Below are positions 1 through 9,398 of a DNA stretch of 64,000 bases, in pieces. Below the pieces are notes generated by a model. The model did not search any database. It was not told the DNA's origin and was given only the letters and a program-made list of their open reading frames with translations. Source of the stretch: Palsa-506 sp963786975 (GTDB lineage Bacteria; Actinomycetota; Actinomycetes; Streptosporangiales; Streptosporangiaceae); the NCBI GenBank assembly GCA_963786975.1, contig CAWBBE010000005.1, forward strand, positions 558,001 through 622,000, in the 5' to 3' direction. The position numbers were made by a program, and so were the translations under genes. How positions within the stretch are numbered: position 1 is the stretch's first letter; each line of letters opens with the position of its first letter.

Positions 1-647
1 ACCACCTCGGCCATCTCGTAACTGCGCATCCCGCGGCCGGCCATCCAGTCCAGCGTCTCCGGCTCCGGCCAGTAGCCGCGCAGCCCGATCTGCAGGAACC
101 GGTCGCCGCGCACGGCGCCGGACTCGATCAGCCTGCGCATCGGCGTGCCGTGCCCGTACAGCGAGCCGTACTGGACGTCCCCGGTGTCCGCATGCGCGTC
201 GAAGTGCAGCACCGACAGCCGCCCCCAGCCAACGTGCCTGGCCACCCCGGTCGCGTCCGGGAACGCCACGGTATGGTCGCCGCCGAGGATCACCGGGATC
301 GCGCCGCCATGGCAAGCCCGGTGCACGGCCGCCTCCAGGCGGCGCAGCGACACCTCGGTATCGCCCGATGGCATCTCCACGTCCCCGGCGTCGGCCACCC
401 GGAGTTCCTGCAGCGGGTCGACGCCGAGCGCGAGGTGCGGCCGGGATCCGTCGTGCGGCAGGTAGTCGGTGAAGCGGATCGCCTGCGGGCCGAACCTGGC
501 TCCCGGCCGGTGTGACGTCCCGCCGTCGAACGGCGCCCCGATGATCATGATGTCGGTACCTGCCCAGGACGCCGGGTCCGCGAGATCCGCGGCCGGCACC
601 CCGAGGAACGTCGCGTCAGGTCCGTACATCCCGCCGATCCGCGTCAT
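1..647 (-). CDS. Agmatinase/arginase-family ureohydrolase, C-terminus beyond window edge
   Basis: The first 215 codons of a binuclear-manganese ureohydrolase are visible; the 3' end lies before base 1. Members hydrolyse agmatine, arginine or guanidino acids to urea plus an amine or amino acid in the cytoplasm. Two metal-ligand motifs are readable: GGDHT at about residue 119 and DAHAD at about residue 150. An N-terminal stretch GAPFDGGTSHRPGAR followed by GPQAIR is typical of agmatinases. The ATG at 647 has a clean GGAGG six bases upstream. It is the first gene of its strand here, with a PAP2 gene upstream in the same orientation. The exact substrate (agmatine, guanidinobutyrate or another guanidine) cannot be told from this half. 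Confidence 0.85.
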   Translation of the reverse strand, partial: MTRIGGMYGPDATFLGVPAADLADPASWAGTDIMIIGAPFDGGTSHRPGARFGPQAIRFTDYLPHDGSRPHLALGVDPLQELRVADAGDVEMPSGDTEVSLRRLEAAVHRACHGGAIPVILGGDHTVAFPDATGVARHVGWGRLSVLHFDAHADTGDVQYGSLYGHGTPMRRLIESGAVRGDRFLQIGLRGYWPEPETLDWMAGRGMRSYEMAEV

Positions 648-732
648 CTCGTCCTCCCGGAGACTGAGCGTAGCGCCGCCCGGCCCGCGCCGCCCGGCCG
701 CACCGCCCGGCCCGCTGTTCCCGGCGGCGCAC

Positions 733-1498
733 TCAGCCCGGAGTGCGCGCGGCCGGCCGGCCACCGGGCACGGCGTCCTGGCCGGCGCCGGAAGCCGGCG
801 GGCCAATGCCGGGGAGCCGTCCCGCCTGGCCGGCCAGCCAGAGCGTCAGCTGCAAGATGATCGCCGCTAGCGCCCAGCCGCCGATGACATCGGTCGTCCA
901 GTGATAGTTGTCCACCACCAGCGCGGTGCCGACGAGCAGGCACCAGACCGGCAGCACGACCAGGCCGGCCCGGCGGACCGCGGCCGGCAGCAGCGGCGCG
1001 AGCAGCAGCGCAATCAGGATGTAGCACACCGTCGCCGAGGTGGTGTGGCCGGAGGGGAACGCGCCCTTGGCGCCGGGATGCAGCCGGATTCTGGCCGGGC
1101 GACAGCCGGCCGATCAGGATCTTCGCCGGGATGACGGACACCACCAGCAGGGTCACCGCGATGGCGGCGGTCAGCAGCGGGCGCAGGCTGCGCTGCCGGG
1201 CGCTGACGGCGACCGCGACCAGCGCGAGCAACGGGACGGCGACGTGCGGATCGGCGGCGTCGATGACCAGGGCAGCCGGCGAGAAACGGGCAGAGGTCAG
1301 CCATTGCCAGCCGGGTGTATCGGACCGGATCCATATGTACATGTGGATCCGCTGGTCCACGCCGACCAGCGGGCCGCTGGCGAGCACGTTGACGGTCAGC
1401 CCGATCAGCACGGCCAGCGGGATGCCGGGCAGCACCCACCGGGATCGCCAGCGCGGGACAGGGCGCGGGGCGGCCGTCGGGGCGCGGGCTTCATCCAT
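733..1498 (-). CDS. PAP2-family membrane phosphatase, one frameshift near 1102
   Basis: A multi-spanning lipid phosphatase of the PAP2 superfamily (dephosphorylates undecaprenyl or other lipid phosphates at the membrane). The 5' part reads from about 1498 (MDEARAP; an ATG at 1540 is the alternative) and the 3' part reads in another frame to 733. Deleting one base at about 1102 joins them and restores the K-x6-RP motif as KILIGRLRP, directly followed by RLHPGAKGAFPSGH (motif 2) and NYHWTTDVIGGW (motif 3). Because the repair recreates a catalytic motif exactly, an indel is the best explanation, either a sequence error or a recent mutation. The protein is divergently oriented from the PAP2/kinase operon that starts at 1831. 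Confidence 0.75.
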
Positions 1499-1540
1499 GA
1501 GGGTCCAGGGTACCGGCGCGATCCTGATGGGCCGGCCCAT

Positions 1541-1830
1541 AGTGACACCGCGGTGACAAATAATGGCATTTGCCGCTCTTGACCGTTAGACCGCCACGTG
1601 CTGAGACTGGAGCGGTATCGACAGCCGATGCTCCCGGGCGGATCAACGACAGAATCTCCACGCGATCCACATGGCTTGCGCACCCTGGCTGCACCTGGCC
1701 GGGCTGGCCTGAGCGGAAAGTTACTGTGCTCTGCGCCAGCCGGTGACTGCCGCTAGAGACGGCCGGACCGACCAGCCCAGGCACCAGGACCGGCATGGTC
1801 CGTGAACCGGAGCGCGAGGGACGGCGCGTG
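1541..1830. other. Divergent intergenic region
   Basis: About 290 bases between the minus-strand PAP2 gene and the plus-strand operon beginning at 1831. Apart from the palindrome at 1546 I see no convincing gene, hairpin terminator or clear -35/-10 pair. It must hold the promoter of the four-gene operon. Confidence 0.4.
1546..1555. promoter_or_regulatory. Perfect 10-bp palindrome in divergent intergenic region
   Basis: CACCGCGGTG is its own reverse complement and sits inside a slightly longer imperfect dyad (GTGAC...GTCAC-like flanks), just upstream of the ATG-1540 candidate start of the PAP2 gene. It could be an operator for either divergent unit. The evidence is symmetry and position only. 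Confidence 0.25.
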
Positions 1831-2793
1831 ATGCGGAGACCGCGGGCCGGCCACCACGCAGTGGCGGTGCTGGCACTGGCCGTGCTGGCGTGCTCGGCTT
1901 GCGGGGCATCGGCCGGCCAGGGCGCGCCCGGCGGGGCGACCGCGCCGGGCCGGCCCGGTCCGTTAATCGTCGTGGGGTCGTTCGATTTCCCGGAGAGCGC
2001 ACTGCTCGCCAGCATGTACGGCGGCGCGCTGGCGGCGAGCGGCTTCCCGGTCCGGATCCAGCCGGATCTGGGCAGCCGCGAGCTCGTCGACCCGGCCCTG
2101 ATGGATGGCCTGCTCCAGGTGGTGCCGGAGTACGCCGGGTCGGCGGTTGAATTCCTCAGCCTGGGCCGGCTGTCTGCCCGCTCCGACGTGGCGGCGGCCA
2201 ACCGGGCGCTCGCCGGGCTGGCCGCGCGGCGACGGCTGGTGGCGGGCCGCCCGGCCGCCGCGCAGGACGCCAACGTGATCGTCGTCACCGCGGGCACCGC
2301 GGCCCGCTATCATCTGCGCTCGGTTTCCGACCTCGCCGGGGTCGCGGCCCGCCTGGTGTTCGGCGGGCCGCCGGAATGCCCGGGGCGTGCTTACTGCCTG
2401 CCGGGACTGGAGCGCGTCTACGGGCTGCGCTTCCGGAAATTCGTCCCGCTTGACGCCGGGGGCCCGCTGACGCTCCAGGCCGTTGAGGGCCGGCATGTTG
2501 ACGTCGCCCTGATGTTCAGCACGGATCCGCGCATTGTGGCGCGGCACCTGGTGGTGCTGGCCGACGATCGAGGGCTGCAGCCAGCCGAGAACGTCACGCC
2601 GCTGCTGCGCCGCGATGTCGTCGCCCGGTACGGCGCCCGCCTGCTAGATGCGCTCAACGCGGTGTCCGGACGACTGGACACCGGCTCGCTGCGCGCGCTC
2701 GACGCGCGGGTACTGGCCGGGCAGGACCCCCGCCGGGTGGCCGGAGACTGGCTGCGGGCCCACGGCCTGGCCGGAAGGAACTCGGCCCGGTGA
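1831..2793 (+). CDS. OpuAC/ProX-type substrate-binding lipoprotein
   Basis: A secreted, lipid-anchored solute-binding protein of the quaternary-amine (glycine betaine/choline) ABC family. The N-terminus from the ATG at 1831 has an Arg-rich start, a hydrophobic segment and a lipobox ending LACSAC. The mature part begins with LIVVGSFDFPESALLASMYG, the usual start of this fold, and the VPEYAGS region that follows is also typical. GAGGG lies ten bases before the chosen start; an upstream in-frame GTG/ATG extension lacks a signal. No permease or ATPase gene is adjacent. Its TGA overlaps the GTG of the next gene (GTGA), so it is translated with the PAP2/kinase genes. A role as extracytoplasmic sensor or binding subunit for that membrane system is inference. 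Confidence 0.8.
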   Translation: MRRPRAGHHAVAVLALAVLACSACGASAGQGAPGGATAPGRPGPLIVVGSFDFPESALLASMYGGALAASGFPVRIQPDLGSRELVDPALMDGLLQVVPEYAGSAVEFLSLGRLSARSDVAAANRALAGLAARRRLVAGRPAAAQDANVIVVTAGTAARYHLRSVSDLAGVAARLVFGGPPECPGRAYCLPGLERVYGLRFRKFVPLDAGGPLTLQAVEGRHVDVALMFSTDPRIVARHLVVLADDRGLQPAENVTPLLRRDVVARYGARLLDALNAVSGRLDTGSLRALDARVLAGQDPRRVAGDWLRAHGLAGRNSAR

Positions 2794-4977
2794 GTGAGAA
2801 CGCCGAGGCGGCTACCTCTCCGGGCGGCGCGCCCGTCCTCCCGGCTGGCCCGAGCGTACGGCGGGCCAGACGGCAGCGCCGGCCGACCGGCGCGCCGCCG
2901 CCACTGCCGCACCCGATCGCGGTCAGCACCACGGCGTGGCTGGTGCTGGCGGCCGTGGTGCTGGCCGGCGCGTTCGTGGTCTCGCAGCATGGGCCGTCGC
3001 TGCGGGCCGGTGACCGGGCCAGCACGTGGGTGCTTCAGCCGGCTGGCCGGGATCCGGACGCCGTGGCTGACGGACGTGGCCAACGGGATCAAGGTCGCGG
3101 GCTCAAGCTGGGGCGTCACGGTGATCGGGCTGACAATCGTTGCGCTGATCATGGTATTCCGCCGCTGGCGGCATCTGCTGGTGTTCGTGAGCGGCCTGTT
3201 CTTCCTGGAGATCGTCGGGCAGTGGATCTACCTCGCGCTGTCCAGGCCGCGCTCGTACGGCGTGCGGATCATCGCCAGCTGGGGCGGCTACTCGGCACCG
3301 TCGCCACCAGTCGCCGTGCTGACGATCTTCTTGATGGGCGCCGTGTACTGCCTGGCGGTGCCGGGGCGGCCCCGCACCTACGCGAAGCTGGCCGCTGCGG
3401 GCGTGGTCGCGCTGTTTGGCCTGGCCCGCCTGTACCTGGGCGTGGACCATCCCGATGACGTGCTGCTGGGCGTGGCGCTGGGGGTGGCGATCCCGGTCAC
3501 GGCGTTTCGTTTTTTCACCCCGAACGAGGTGTTCCCGGTCAGCTACCGGCGGGGCAAGACGGCGCATGTCGATGTGACCGGCCGCCGGGGCGAGGCGATC
3601 GTGCAGGCGATGCGTGACCAGCTCGGGCTGATCGTGGTCGAGATCAGGCCGGTCGGGCTGGAGTCTTCGGCAGGTTCCACCCCGCTGCGGGTGAAAATCG
3701 AGGGAGACCCGGACGCGTACCTGTTCGCCAAGCTCTACACCAAGGGTCACGTACGTGCCGACCGCTGGTACAAGCTGTGGCGGACCATCCTTTACGGCTC
3801 GCTGGAAGACGAGCATCCGTTCCAGACCGTGCGGCGGCTGGCCGAGTACGAGGACTACGCCCTTCGCCTGCTGCAGGACGTGGGCGTGCCAACCGCCAAG
3901 CCCTACGGCATCGTCGAGATCACCCCTGAGCGGGAGTACATGCTGGTCACCGAGTTCTTCCAGGGCGCCGTGGAGATCGGCGAAGCCGACATCGATGACG
4001 CGGTGATCGATCAGGGGCTTCAGCTTGTCCGCACCATGTGGGACGCGGGGATCGCGCACCGGGACATCAAGCCGGGGAATCTCATGGTCCGCGATCGGCG
4101 GTTGCTGCTGATCGACGTGTTCTTCGTGCAGGTACGCCCGTCGCCGTGGCGGCAGGCGGTCGACCTGGGCAACATGATGCTGGTACTCGCGGTGCGCTCG
4201 GATCCGCACCGTGTCTACCGGCGGGCGCTGCGGTATTTCACCCCGGCCGAGCTCGCCGAGGCATTCGCCGCGACCCGCGGCGTGGCCAGCCCGACCCAGC
4301 TGCGCGCGTTCATGAAGCGGGATCCCCGCGACCTGCTCGCCGAATTCCGCCAGCTCGCCCCGCAGCGGCGGCCGATCACGCTGCAGCGCTGGAGCGCCCG
4401 GCGGGTACTCCTGGCCGCGGGCATGCTCGCCGCGACCACGCTGGTCGTGGTAGTCGGCGGCAAGGCATTCCTCCCCGCCGATGACATCGGCGCCCACCCG
4501 CCGGTCTGCGGCACCGGGCACGCGATGATCCTGTCCGCCCAGGCGGTCCCGTCGGCGGCCTTGCTGCCCTGCATCGCCGCGCTCCCGTCGGGCTGGCGAG
4601 TGGGCGGCGAGGACATTGCCAGCGGCCGGGTCATTTTCTGGCTGGATTCCGACCAGGCCGGCCCGCGGGCCGCCAGTATCACGCTCTCCGCTACCTGCGA
4701 TATGTCAGGCGCCCGGCAGATCCCTTCCGACCAGCCGGGCGCCCGCCGGTTCGAGCATCCGCTTAGCCTGCTGCCGCGGTTCGCCGACCTGCGCTTCTAC
4801 TCCTTCCCCGGCGGCTGCGTGCGGTACGAGTTCCAGTTCCTGCCCGGCGCCTCCGGAACCCTCGCCGACGCTATCGACACCGCGGTGACGTTTGTCCCGC
4901 GGTCCAGGCTGGTCGGCTATGTCCGGCGCACCGAAGGCCTGGCCCTGTGCGGCCGGGGGGCCTCATGCCTGGGCTGA
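2790..4977 (+). CDS. PAP2-like domain fused to RIO/HRD-type protein kinase-like domain, frameshift near 3042
   Basis: Starts at the GTG overlapping the upstream stop. Residues 1-90 read in one frame, then one extra base near 3042 moves the rest to another; removing a C in the CAGCC there gives a continuous protein of about 728 aa. Order: disordered Pro/Arg-rich head, membrane segments with PAP2-like spacing, a cytoplasmic kinase-like domain (Lys in FAKLY, catalytic HRDIKPGNLMV, metal site LLLIDV), one transmembrane segment near 4420-4470, and a Cys-containing extracytoplasmic tail. The PAP2 part is degenerate: the PSGH position reads APSPPV and motif 3 is ARLYLGVDH. It therefore probably binds lipid rather than cleaving it, while the kinase motifs look intact. 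The next gene starts 13 bases before this stop. Confidence 0.7.
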
Positions 4978-5708
4978 GCGGCCAGGCGGCCCGGCCGGAG
5001 GAGCAGCTGCTGACCGAATCAGGCCGGGATATCGTCGTCATCACGCTCGTGGTGGCGGTCACTGCCGGCCTGTTCGCGGCCGTGGCCGACCCCGCCATCC
5101 TGAGCCGCATCCAGCGGGTAGATGACGCCTGGCTGCGGCTGATGATCTCCGGCCGCACCGGGCCGCTGATAGCCCTGGCCAAGGTCTTCAACGTGCTCGG
5201 GCTGGTGTATGTCACCGCGCCGGTGCGGATCGCGCTGGCCGGCTTCCTCGCGGTGCGGCGCCAGTGGTGGCACCTGGCCGCCTTCGCCGCCGCTGTGGTG
5301 TTGTCGGAGGCCTTGATCGGCCTGCTCAAGGGCAGCTACGACCGGGCCAGGCCGGCCGGGTCACTGGTTGCCACGAGCGGCGCGTCGTTCCCGTCCGGGC
5401 ACGCCGTCGCCGCGTCGGTCACCGTGGTCGCGGCAGTCATCGCGCTGGTACCTGCCGGGAGACGCACCCCGTGGGCGCTGGCCGCGGCGCTGTTCTCGAT
5501 CCTGATGGGCGCCTCTCGCGGCTACCTTGGTGCGCACTGGCTGTCCGACGCCGCCGCCGGGCTCCTGCTCGGCACGTCGTGCGCGCTGGTGACGGCGCTG
5601 CTGGTCAGCTGGATCCAGCGGTGGCGGGGCAGCGGCCGGCCGCGGCCCGCGGTGCCCGACCGCACGGCCGGTGTCCCGCCGCCGGATCGCGCCGGGGGAA
5701 GACGGTGA
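4965..5708 (+). CDS. PAP2-family membrane phosphatase (canonical)
   Basis: A 247-aa polytopic lipid phosphate phosphatase. All three signature motifs are intact: KGSYDRARP (K-x6-RP), FPSGHAVAA and SRGYLGAHWLSD, with hydrophobic helices before, between and after them. The ATG at 4965 follows a G-rich tract (ribosome-binding) and lies inside the end of the kinase-fusion gene, a 13-base overlap that implies translational coupling. Its own TGA overlaps the GTG of the following gene. In this family the active site faces the outer leaflet and removes phosphate from isoprenoid or glycerolipid phosphates. With a kinase-like neighbour on each side, this is the likely catalytic phosphatase of the operon. 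Confidence 0.85.
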   Translation: MPGLSGQAARPEEQLLTESGRDIVVITLVVAVTAGLFAAVADPAILSRIQRVDDAWLRLMISGRTGPLIALAKVFNVLGLVYVTAPVRIALAGFLAVRRQWWHLAAFAAAVVLSEALIGLLKGSYDRARPAGSLVATSGASFPSGHAVAASVTVVAAVIALVPAGRRTPWALAAALFSILMGASRGYLGAHWLSDAAAGLLLGTSCALVTALLVSWIQRWRGSGRPRPAVPDRTAGVPPPDRAGGRR

Positions 5709-7825
5709 CCAGCGTGCGCCCGGATCGGTTCCTGGGCTTGTCCCGGTACCGCCATCCTGGTGATGTCATCCGGCTGATCGCGGGCGGCCTTGTCCTCGTC
5801 GGCACGCTTGCGGTCGCGGTTCTTGCCGTGCGCGGCTCGTGGCTGGCGGACACCATGTCCGCGCGCCCGGCCGTTCTCGCTGGCGTCTCGGCGGTCACGG
5901 TGGCCGGATCGGCCTGGCTGAGCCAGCCCTGGCGCCGGGCGGCCTGGAGCGCGCTGTTCGCGGCGGGCGTGGCCCTGCTGGTTTTCGGCGCGATGCCGCC
6001 GATGGCCCTGGTTCTGGCGTTCGCCGCCGGGGTCACCGCGGGCGCCGGCCTGCTGGTCGCGTTCGGCGCTCCCGACCGCCGGATAGGACCCGACGGGATC
6101 GCCGCGGCCTTGCGGTCAGCCTGCCTGCCGGTCCAATCGGTGCTCCCGGCGGATGTTGAGACGAAGGGCTCGCGACCATTCGTGGCCGTCGCGGATGACG
6201 GCCGGCAGCTGTTCATCAAGGCTATCGGAACGGATCAGCGTGACGCTGACCTGCTGTACGGTGGCTACCGGTTCGCTCGCCTGCGCGATGTCGGCGACAC
6301 CTGGCCGGCCGCATCGCGCATCGGTGCCGTCGAGCACCAGGCGCTCGCCGGGATAGTCGCCGAGCGGGCCGGCGTACTTGTCCCGCATGTCGAGCGGGTG
6401 ATCAAGGCGGCAGACGGAACGGCGCTGCTGGTCATGGAGCGTGTCGACGGCTGTTCGCTGGGGCAGGTGCCAGCGCCAGAGGTCAGCGACAAGCTGCTGC
6501 ACGGGCTGTGGGCCGAGGTGGACAGGCTGCACCGGGCCGGGATTGCGCATCGCGGCCTGCGGGCCGCGAACGTGATGGTCGACGGCGCCGGCCGGGCCCG
6601 GCTCACCGACTTCAGCTTCTCCGACCTCGCCTCGACGCAGCGGCAGCGCGACCTTGACGCGGCGGAGCTTATCGCCTCGCTATCTATCCTGGTCGGCACG
6701 ACGCGGGCGGTGTCCAGCGCGGATGCGGTCATCGGCGCCCCGGGAGTCGCGGCGGCGGCGCCCTTGCTGCAGCCGCTGGCACTGTCCGCTGCGACCCGCC
6801 GCGCCATCGGCGGGCAGGCCGGCCTGCTGGCCGAGGCCCGGGCCGCGGCAACCGCCGCGGGCGGCCTGGCCGATCAGCCGATGGCCCGCCTGCAGCGGGT
6901 CCGGCCCCGGACCTTGCTGACGATTGCCGCCATGGCCGGCGCCTTCTACCTGGTGCTGCCCAAGCTGGCCCAGGTCGGCAGCGGCTGGCAGGCCATGGCG
7001 TCCGCGGACTGGGCCTGGCTGCCGGTCATCATCGCAGCCTCCGCGCTGACCTATCTCGCGAGCGCCATCGCGCTGATCGGCAGCGTGCCGGTCTGGTTGC
7101 CGGCCTGGCCGACGGTCCTGACGCAGGGCGCCTCATCGTTCATCAACCGGGTCTCCCCGGCCAACGTCGGCGGGAGTGCGCTGAACGTCCGCTTCCTGCA
7201 GAAGTCCGGTGTCCCGCCCGCGGCCGGCGTTGCCGCAGTGGGCGTCAATTCCCTGGTCGGCGCATTGGTGCACGTGGTCATGCTGGTGGCCTTCGCAGCC
7301 GTGGCCGGCCACGCGCTGGCCCAGGCGTTCAAGCTGCCGTCGGCCAGCAAGCTGTTGCTGATCCTCGCGATAGCTGCCGCCCTCGTTGGCATCGTGCTGG
7401 CGACCCGCAAGGGCCGGCGGTTCGCCAGGACTCGGCTGCTGAAGGGGGCACGGTCCGCTTTCGCCAGCTTGCGGTCGGTGGCTGCGAGCCCGGGCCGGCT
7501 GACTCTGCTGTTTGGCGGCTCAGCGCTGATTACCCTGGCCTACATCGGCGGGCTGGCGGCCTCGGTGCAGGCATTCGGCGGCGGCGTGGGCCTCGCCGCG
7601 CTCGGCGTCGTCTACCTGGGCGCGTCGGCCATCTCGGCCGCGTCGCCGACGCCCGGCGGGCTGGGCGCCATCGAGGCCGCGCTCATTGCCGGACTGACCG
7701 GCGTGGGCATGAGCTCCGGCGCCGCGGTGTCCGCCGTGCTGACCTACCGGCTGTCCACCTACTGGCTGCCGATCATTCCCGGCTGGCTCTGCCTGCGGCT
7801 GCTGCAGCGGAGGGACTACCTGTGA
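5705..7825 (+). CDS. Kinase-like domain fused to LPG-synthase-type (UPF0104) membrane flippase domain
   Basis: A 706-aa membrane protein beginning at the GTG at 5705 (GTGA overlap with the PAP2 gene). Four N-terminal membrane segments (to about residue 125) precede a kinase-like domain: candidate Lys in LFIKAI, the loop HRGLRAANVMV and LTDFSF. The usual catalytic Asp of HRD is Gly here, so it is probably a pseudokinase. The C-terminal 310 residues form a multi-helix LPG_synthase_TM/UPF0104 domain with FINRVSPANVGGSALNVR and SPTPGGLGAIEAAL, the hallmark motifs of lysyl-PG synthase membrane domains and AglD-like proteins. The LPG synthetase catalytic domain itself is absent. I infer lipid or lipid-linked sugar translocation under the control of a nucleotide- or ligand-binding cytoplasmic domain. 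Confidence 0.75.
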   Translation: MTSVRPDRFLGLSRYRHPGDVIRLIAGGLVLVGTLAVAVLAVRGSWLADTMSARPAVLAGVSAVTVAGSAWLSQPWRRAAWSALFAAGVALLVFGAMPPMALVLAFAAGVTAGAGLLVAFGAPDRRIGPDGIAAALRSACLPVQSVLPADVETKGSRPFVAVADDGRQLFIKAIGTDQRDADLLYGGYRFARLRDVGDTWPAASRIGAVEHQALAGIVAERAGVLVPHVERVIKAADGTALLVMERVDGCSLGQVPAPEVSDKLLHGLWAEVDRLHRAGIAHRGLRAANVMVDGAGRARLTDFSFSDLASTQRQRDLDAAELIASLSILVGTTRAVSSADAVIGAPGVAAAAPLLQPLALSAATRRAIGGQAGLLAEARAAATAAGGLADQPMARLQRVRPRTLLTIAAMAGAFYLVLPKLAQVGSGWQAMASADWAWLPVIIAASALTYLASAIALIGSVPVWLPAWPTVLTQGASSFINRVSPANVGGSALNVRFLQKSGVPPAAGVAAVGVNSLVGALVHVVMLVAFAAVAGHALAQAFKLPSASKLLLILAIAAALVGIVLATRKGRRFARTRLLKGARSAFASLRSVAASPGRLTLLFGGSALITLAYIGGLAASVQAFGGGVGLAALGVVYLGASAISAASPTPGGLGAIEAALIAGLTGVGMSSGAAVSAVLTYRLSTYWLPIIPGWLCLRLLQRRDYL

Positions 7826-7968
7826 CGCTGCGCGCGGCCCGGGCCGCCGCCGGGCGCGGCCTCAGCTCAGAAAGGCCTCAGGGTACCGGCGTTTCGCAGC
7901 GGCCGGCCATTAGTGACTACATAATCACATACGGACAATCGGGGCAGACCAGAAACTAAGCTGGCGTC

Positions 7969-8784
7969 ATGGCTACCGCAGTGGTCGATGACGAACAGGC
8001 CAGTGCCTTCGCCAGGGACGGCGTGATCTGCATCCGGGACGTGCTCGATCCCGGCGAGCTCGCGGTGGCGGCCAGGGCGATCGGGATCGTGCTGGCCAGC
8101 CCGGGCCCGCTCGCCCAGGTGGCCAGCGGCGCCGCCGATCCGGGCTCGTTCTTCGAGGACTTCTGCCGGTGGCGCGAGATCCCGGAACTTGAGCTGCTGG
8201 CCCGGCATTCCCGGGTGCCGCAGATCGCCGGCGCGCTGATGTCGACCCAGCAGGTCCGCTTCTACCACGATCACGTGCTGGTGAAGGAGGGCGGCACCAG
8301 GCAGCGCACCCCCTGGCACCAGGACCAGCCGTACTACAACGTCGACGGCCAGGGCGTCAGCGCATGGATCCCGGTGGACCCGGTGCCCGAGGCCGGCTGC
8401 CTGGAGCTGGTGGCCGGCTCGCACCACGGCCCGTGGCTGATGCCGCGCACCTTCCTGGTCGGCGAGGCCCGCTGGTTTCCCGAGGGCAGCCTGGCCGAGT
8501 TGCCCGACATCGAGGCGGACCGGCAGGCGTTCGATATCCGCCGGTTCGAGCTGCGGCCCGGCGACGCGATCTTCTTCGACTTCCTGACCATGCACGGCGC
8601 CCCCGGATTCCCCTACCCGGGCCGGCGGCGGGTGCTGTCGCTGCGCTACCTGTCAGCCGGTGCCCGGCACGCGCCGCGGCACTGGCGTACCTCGCCGCCC
8701 TTCGACGGGCTGGCGGATGAGCTGCCCGCCGGGGCGGCCATGAACCACCCGCTGTTCCCCGTGGTCTGGTCCGCTTCCGCCTGA
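7969..8784 (+). CDS. Phytanoyl-CoA dioxygenase (PhyH) family protein
   Basis: A 271-aa Fe(II)/2-oxoglutarate-dependent oxygenase. The HxD iron ligands are in PWHQDQPYYN at about residue 116; the distal His is in TMHGAPG and the 2-oxoglutarate-binding Arg follows in GRRRVLSLRY. Length and motif spacing match bacterial PhyH proteins, which hydroxylate varied small molecules, so the substrate is not predictable. The ATG at 7969 is the only sensible start; its ribosome-binding site is weak. The 140 bases upstream are unusually A+T-rich near 7910-7960 and probably carry its promoter. It is transcribed in the same direction as the PAP2/kinase operon but separated by 143 bases. Confidence 0.85.
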   Translation: MATAVVDDEQASAFARDGVICIRDVLDPGELAVAARAIGIVLASPGPLAQVASGAADPGSFFEDFCRWREIPELELLARHSRVPQIAGALMSTQQVRFYHDHVLVKEGGTRQRTPWHQDQPYYNVDGQGVSAWIPVDPVPEAGCLELVAGSHHGPWLMPRTFLVGEARWFPEGSLAELPDIEADRQAFDIRRFELRPGDAIFFDFLTMHGAPGFPYPGRRRVLSLRYLSAGARHAPRHWRTSPPFDGLADELPAGAAMNHPLFPVVWSASA

Positions 8785-8857
8785 CCAGCCCGGCCCAGCC
8801 GCCCGGCTCACCAGCCCCACCAGCCGCAGACGAGTCATCGGCAACACGCCTCATTAC

Positions 8858-8903
8858 AGCGGTTAACTTCCGTCCGGTCAGCGCCGGACCGAAGTTAACC
8901 GCT
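8858..8903. repeat. 20-bp inverted repeat between convergent genes (dispersed hairpin, copy 1)
   Basis: Arms at 8858-8877 and 8884-8903 pair with one mismatch around a 6-base loop; the arm core is GCGGTTAACTTCCGTCCGG. It lies exactly between the stops of the PhyH gene and the minus-strand gene, where a bidirectional terminator would be, but has no T tract. One arm recurs at 27442-27460 (18 of 19 bases). Confidence 0.75.
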
Positions 8904-8920
8904 ATTGTCCGGGCCGTCTG

Positions 8921-9295
8921 TTAGCGGTACCGGAAGCCGTCGAGGAAGCGGCGGAACACGCCGCCTTCGATGGGCAGCGGCGCGGCCGGTGCCGGGGCCG
9001 TCGCGCGCTGGGTGGCCACCGGCTGGTCGTAGTCGGTCCGCGCGATGGCGTCCACGACCTGCTGCTCGCTGAAGTTCTCCGAGCCGTCGATCTTCGGCAC
9101 GAAGCCGACGAGCATCCCGTCCCGCATGACCTGCGCCTCCAGGCCGGCCGTCCCGTCGGTGTCCCATTCGGCCTCGCGGCCGCCCGGCAGCGACACCCGG
9201 ACTCCGTACTGGCCCACCCCGGCCCTCATCAGGTGCCCGTTGATGCCGCGCTCGCGCAGCGCATCGGCAACCCGCCGGGCCCGGTTCTCATCCAT
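8921..9295 (-). CDS. Hypothetical 124-aa protein
   Basis: Not recognised. From the ATG at 9295 it encodes a soluble protein beginning MDENRARRVADALRERG, then a segment that looks like a small alpha/beta domain (GVRVSLPGGREAEWD, VMRDGMLVGFVPKI), a helix with FSEQQVVDAIARTDY, an Ala/Pro linker and a basic C-terminus RRFLDGFRYR. There is no signal peptide or membrane segment. It is divergent from the Lrp-type regulator, 103 bases away, so the two may share a control region. Codon use is typical of the genome, and the reading frame excludes long alternatives on the other strand. Confidence 0.6.
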   Translation of the reverse strand: MDENRARRVADALRERGINGHLMRAGVGQYGVRVSLPGGREAEWDTDGTAGLEAQVMRDGMLVGFVPKIDGSENFSEQQVVDAIARTDYDQPVATQRATAPAPAAPLPIEGGVFRRFLDGFRYR

Positions 9296-9398
9296 GCCCA
9301 GAAAATATCCGGCCGGCCGGGCTGCTCTGGCCCGGACGCCGCCCGCGCCGCCGGGCAGGCTGCCCAGCCGGCCCCGGCCGCAGTGGCAGGATGCGGTG

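Noticed and set aside
5264..5704. N-terminal extension of the kinase/flippase fusion
   Set aside because: It overlaps the whole C-terminal half of a well-supported PAP2 gene; the GTG at 5705 gives the normal coupled start.
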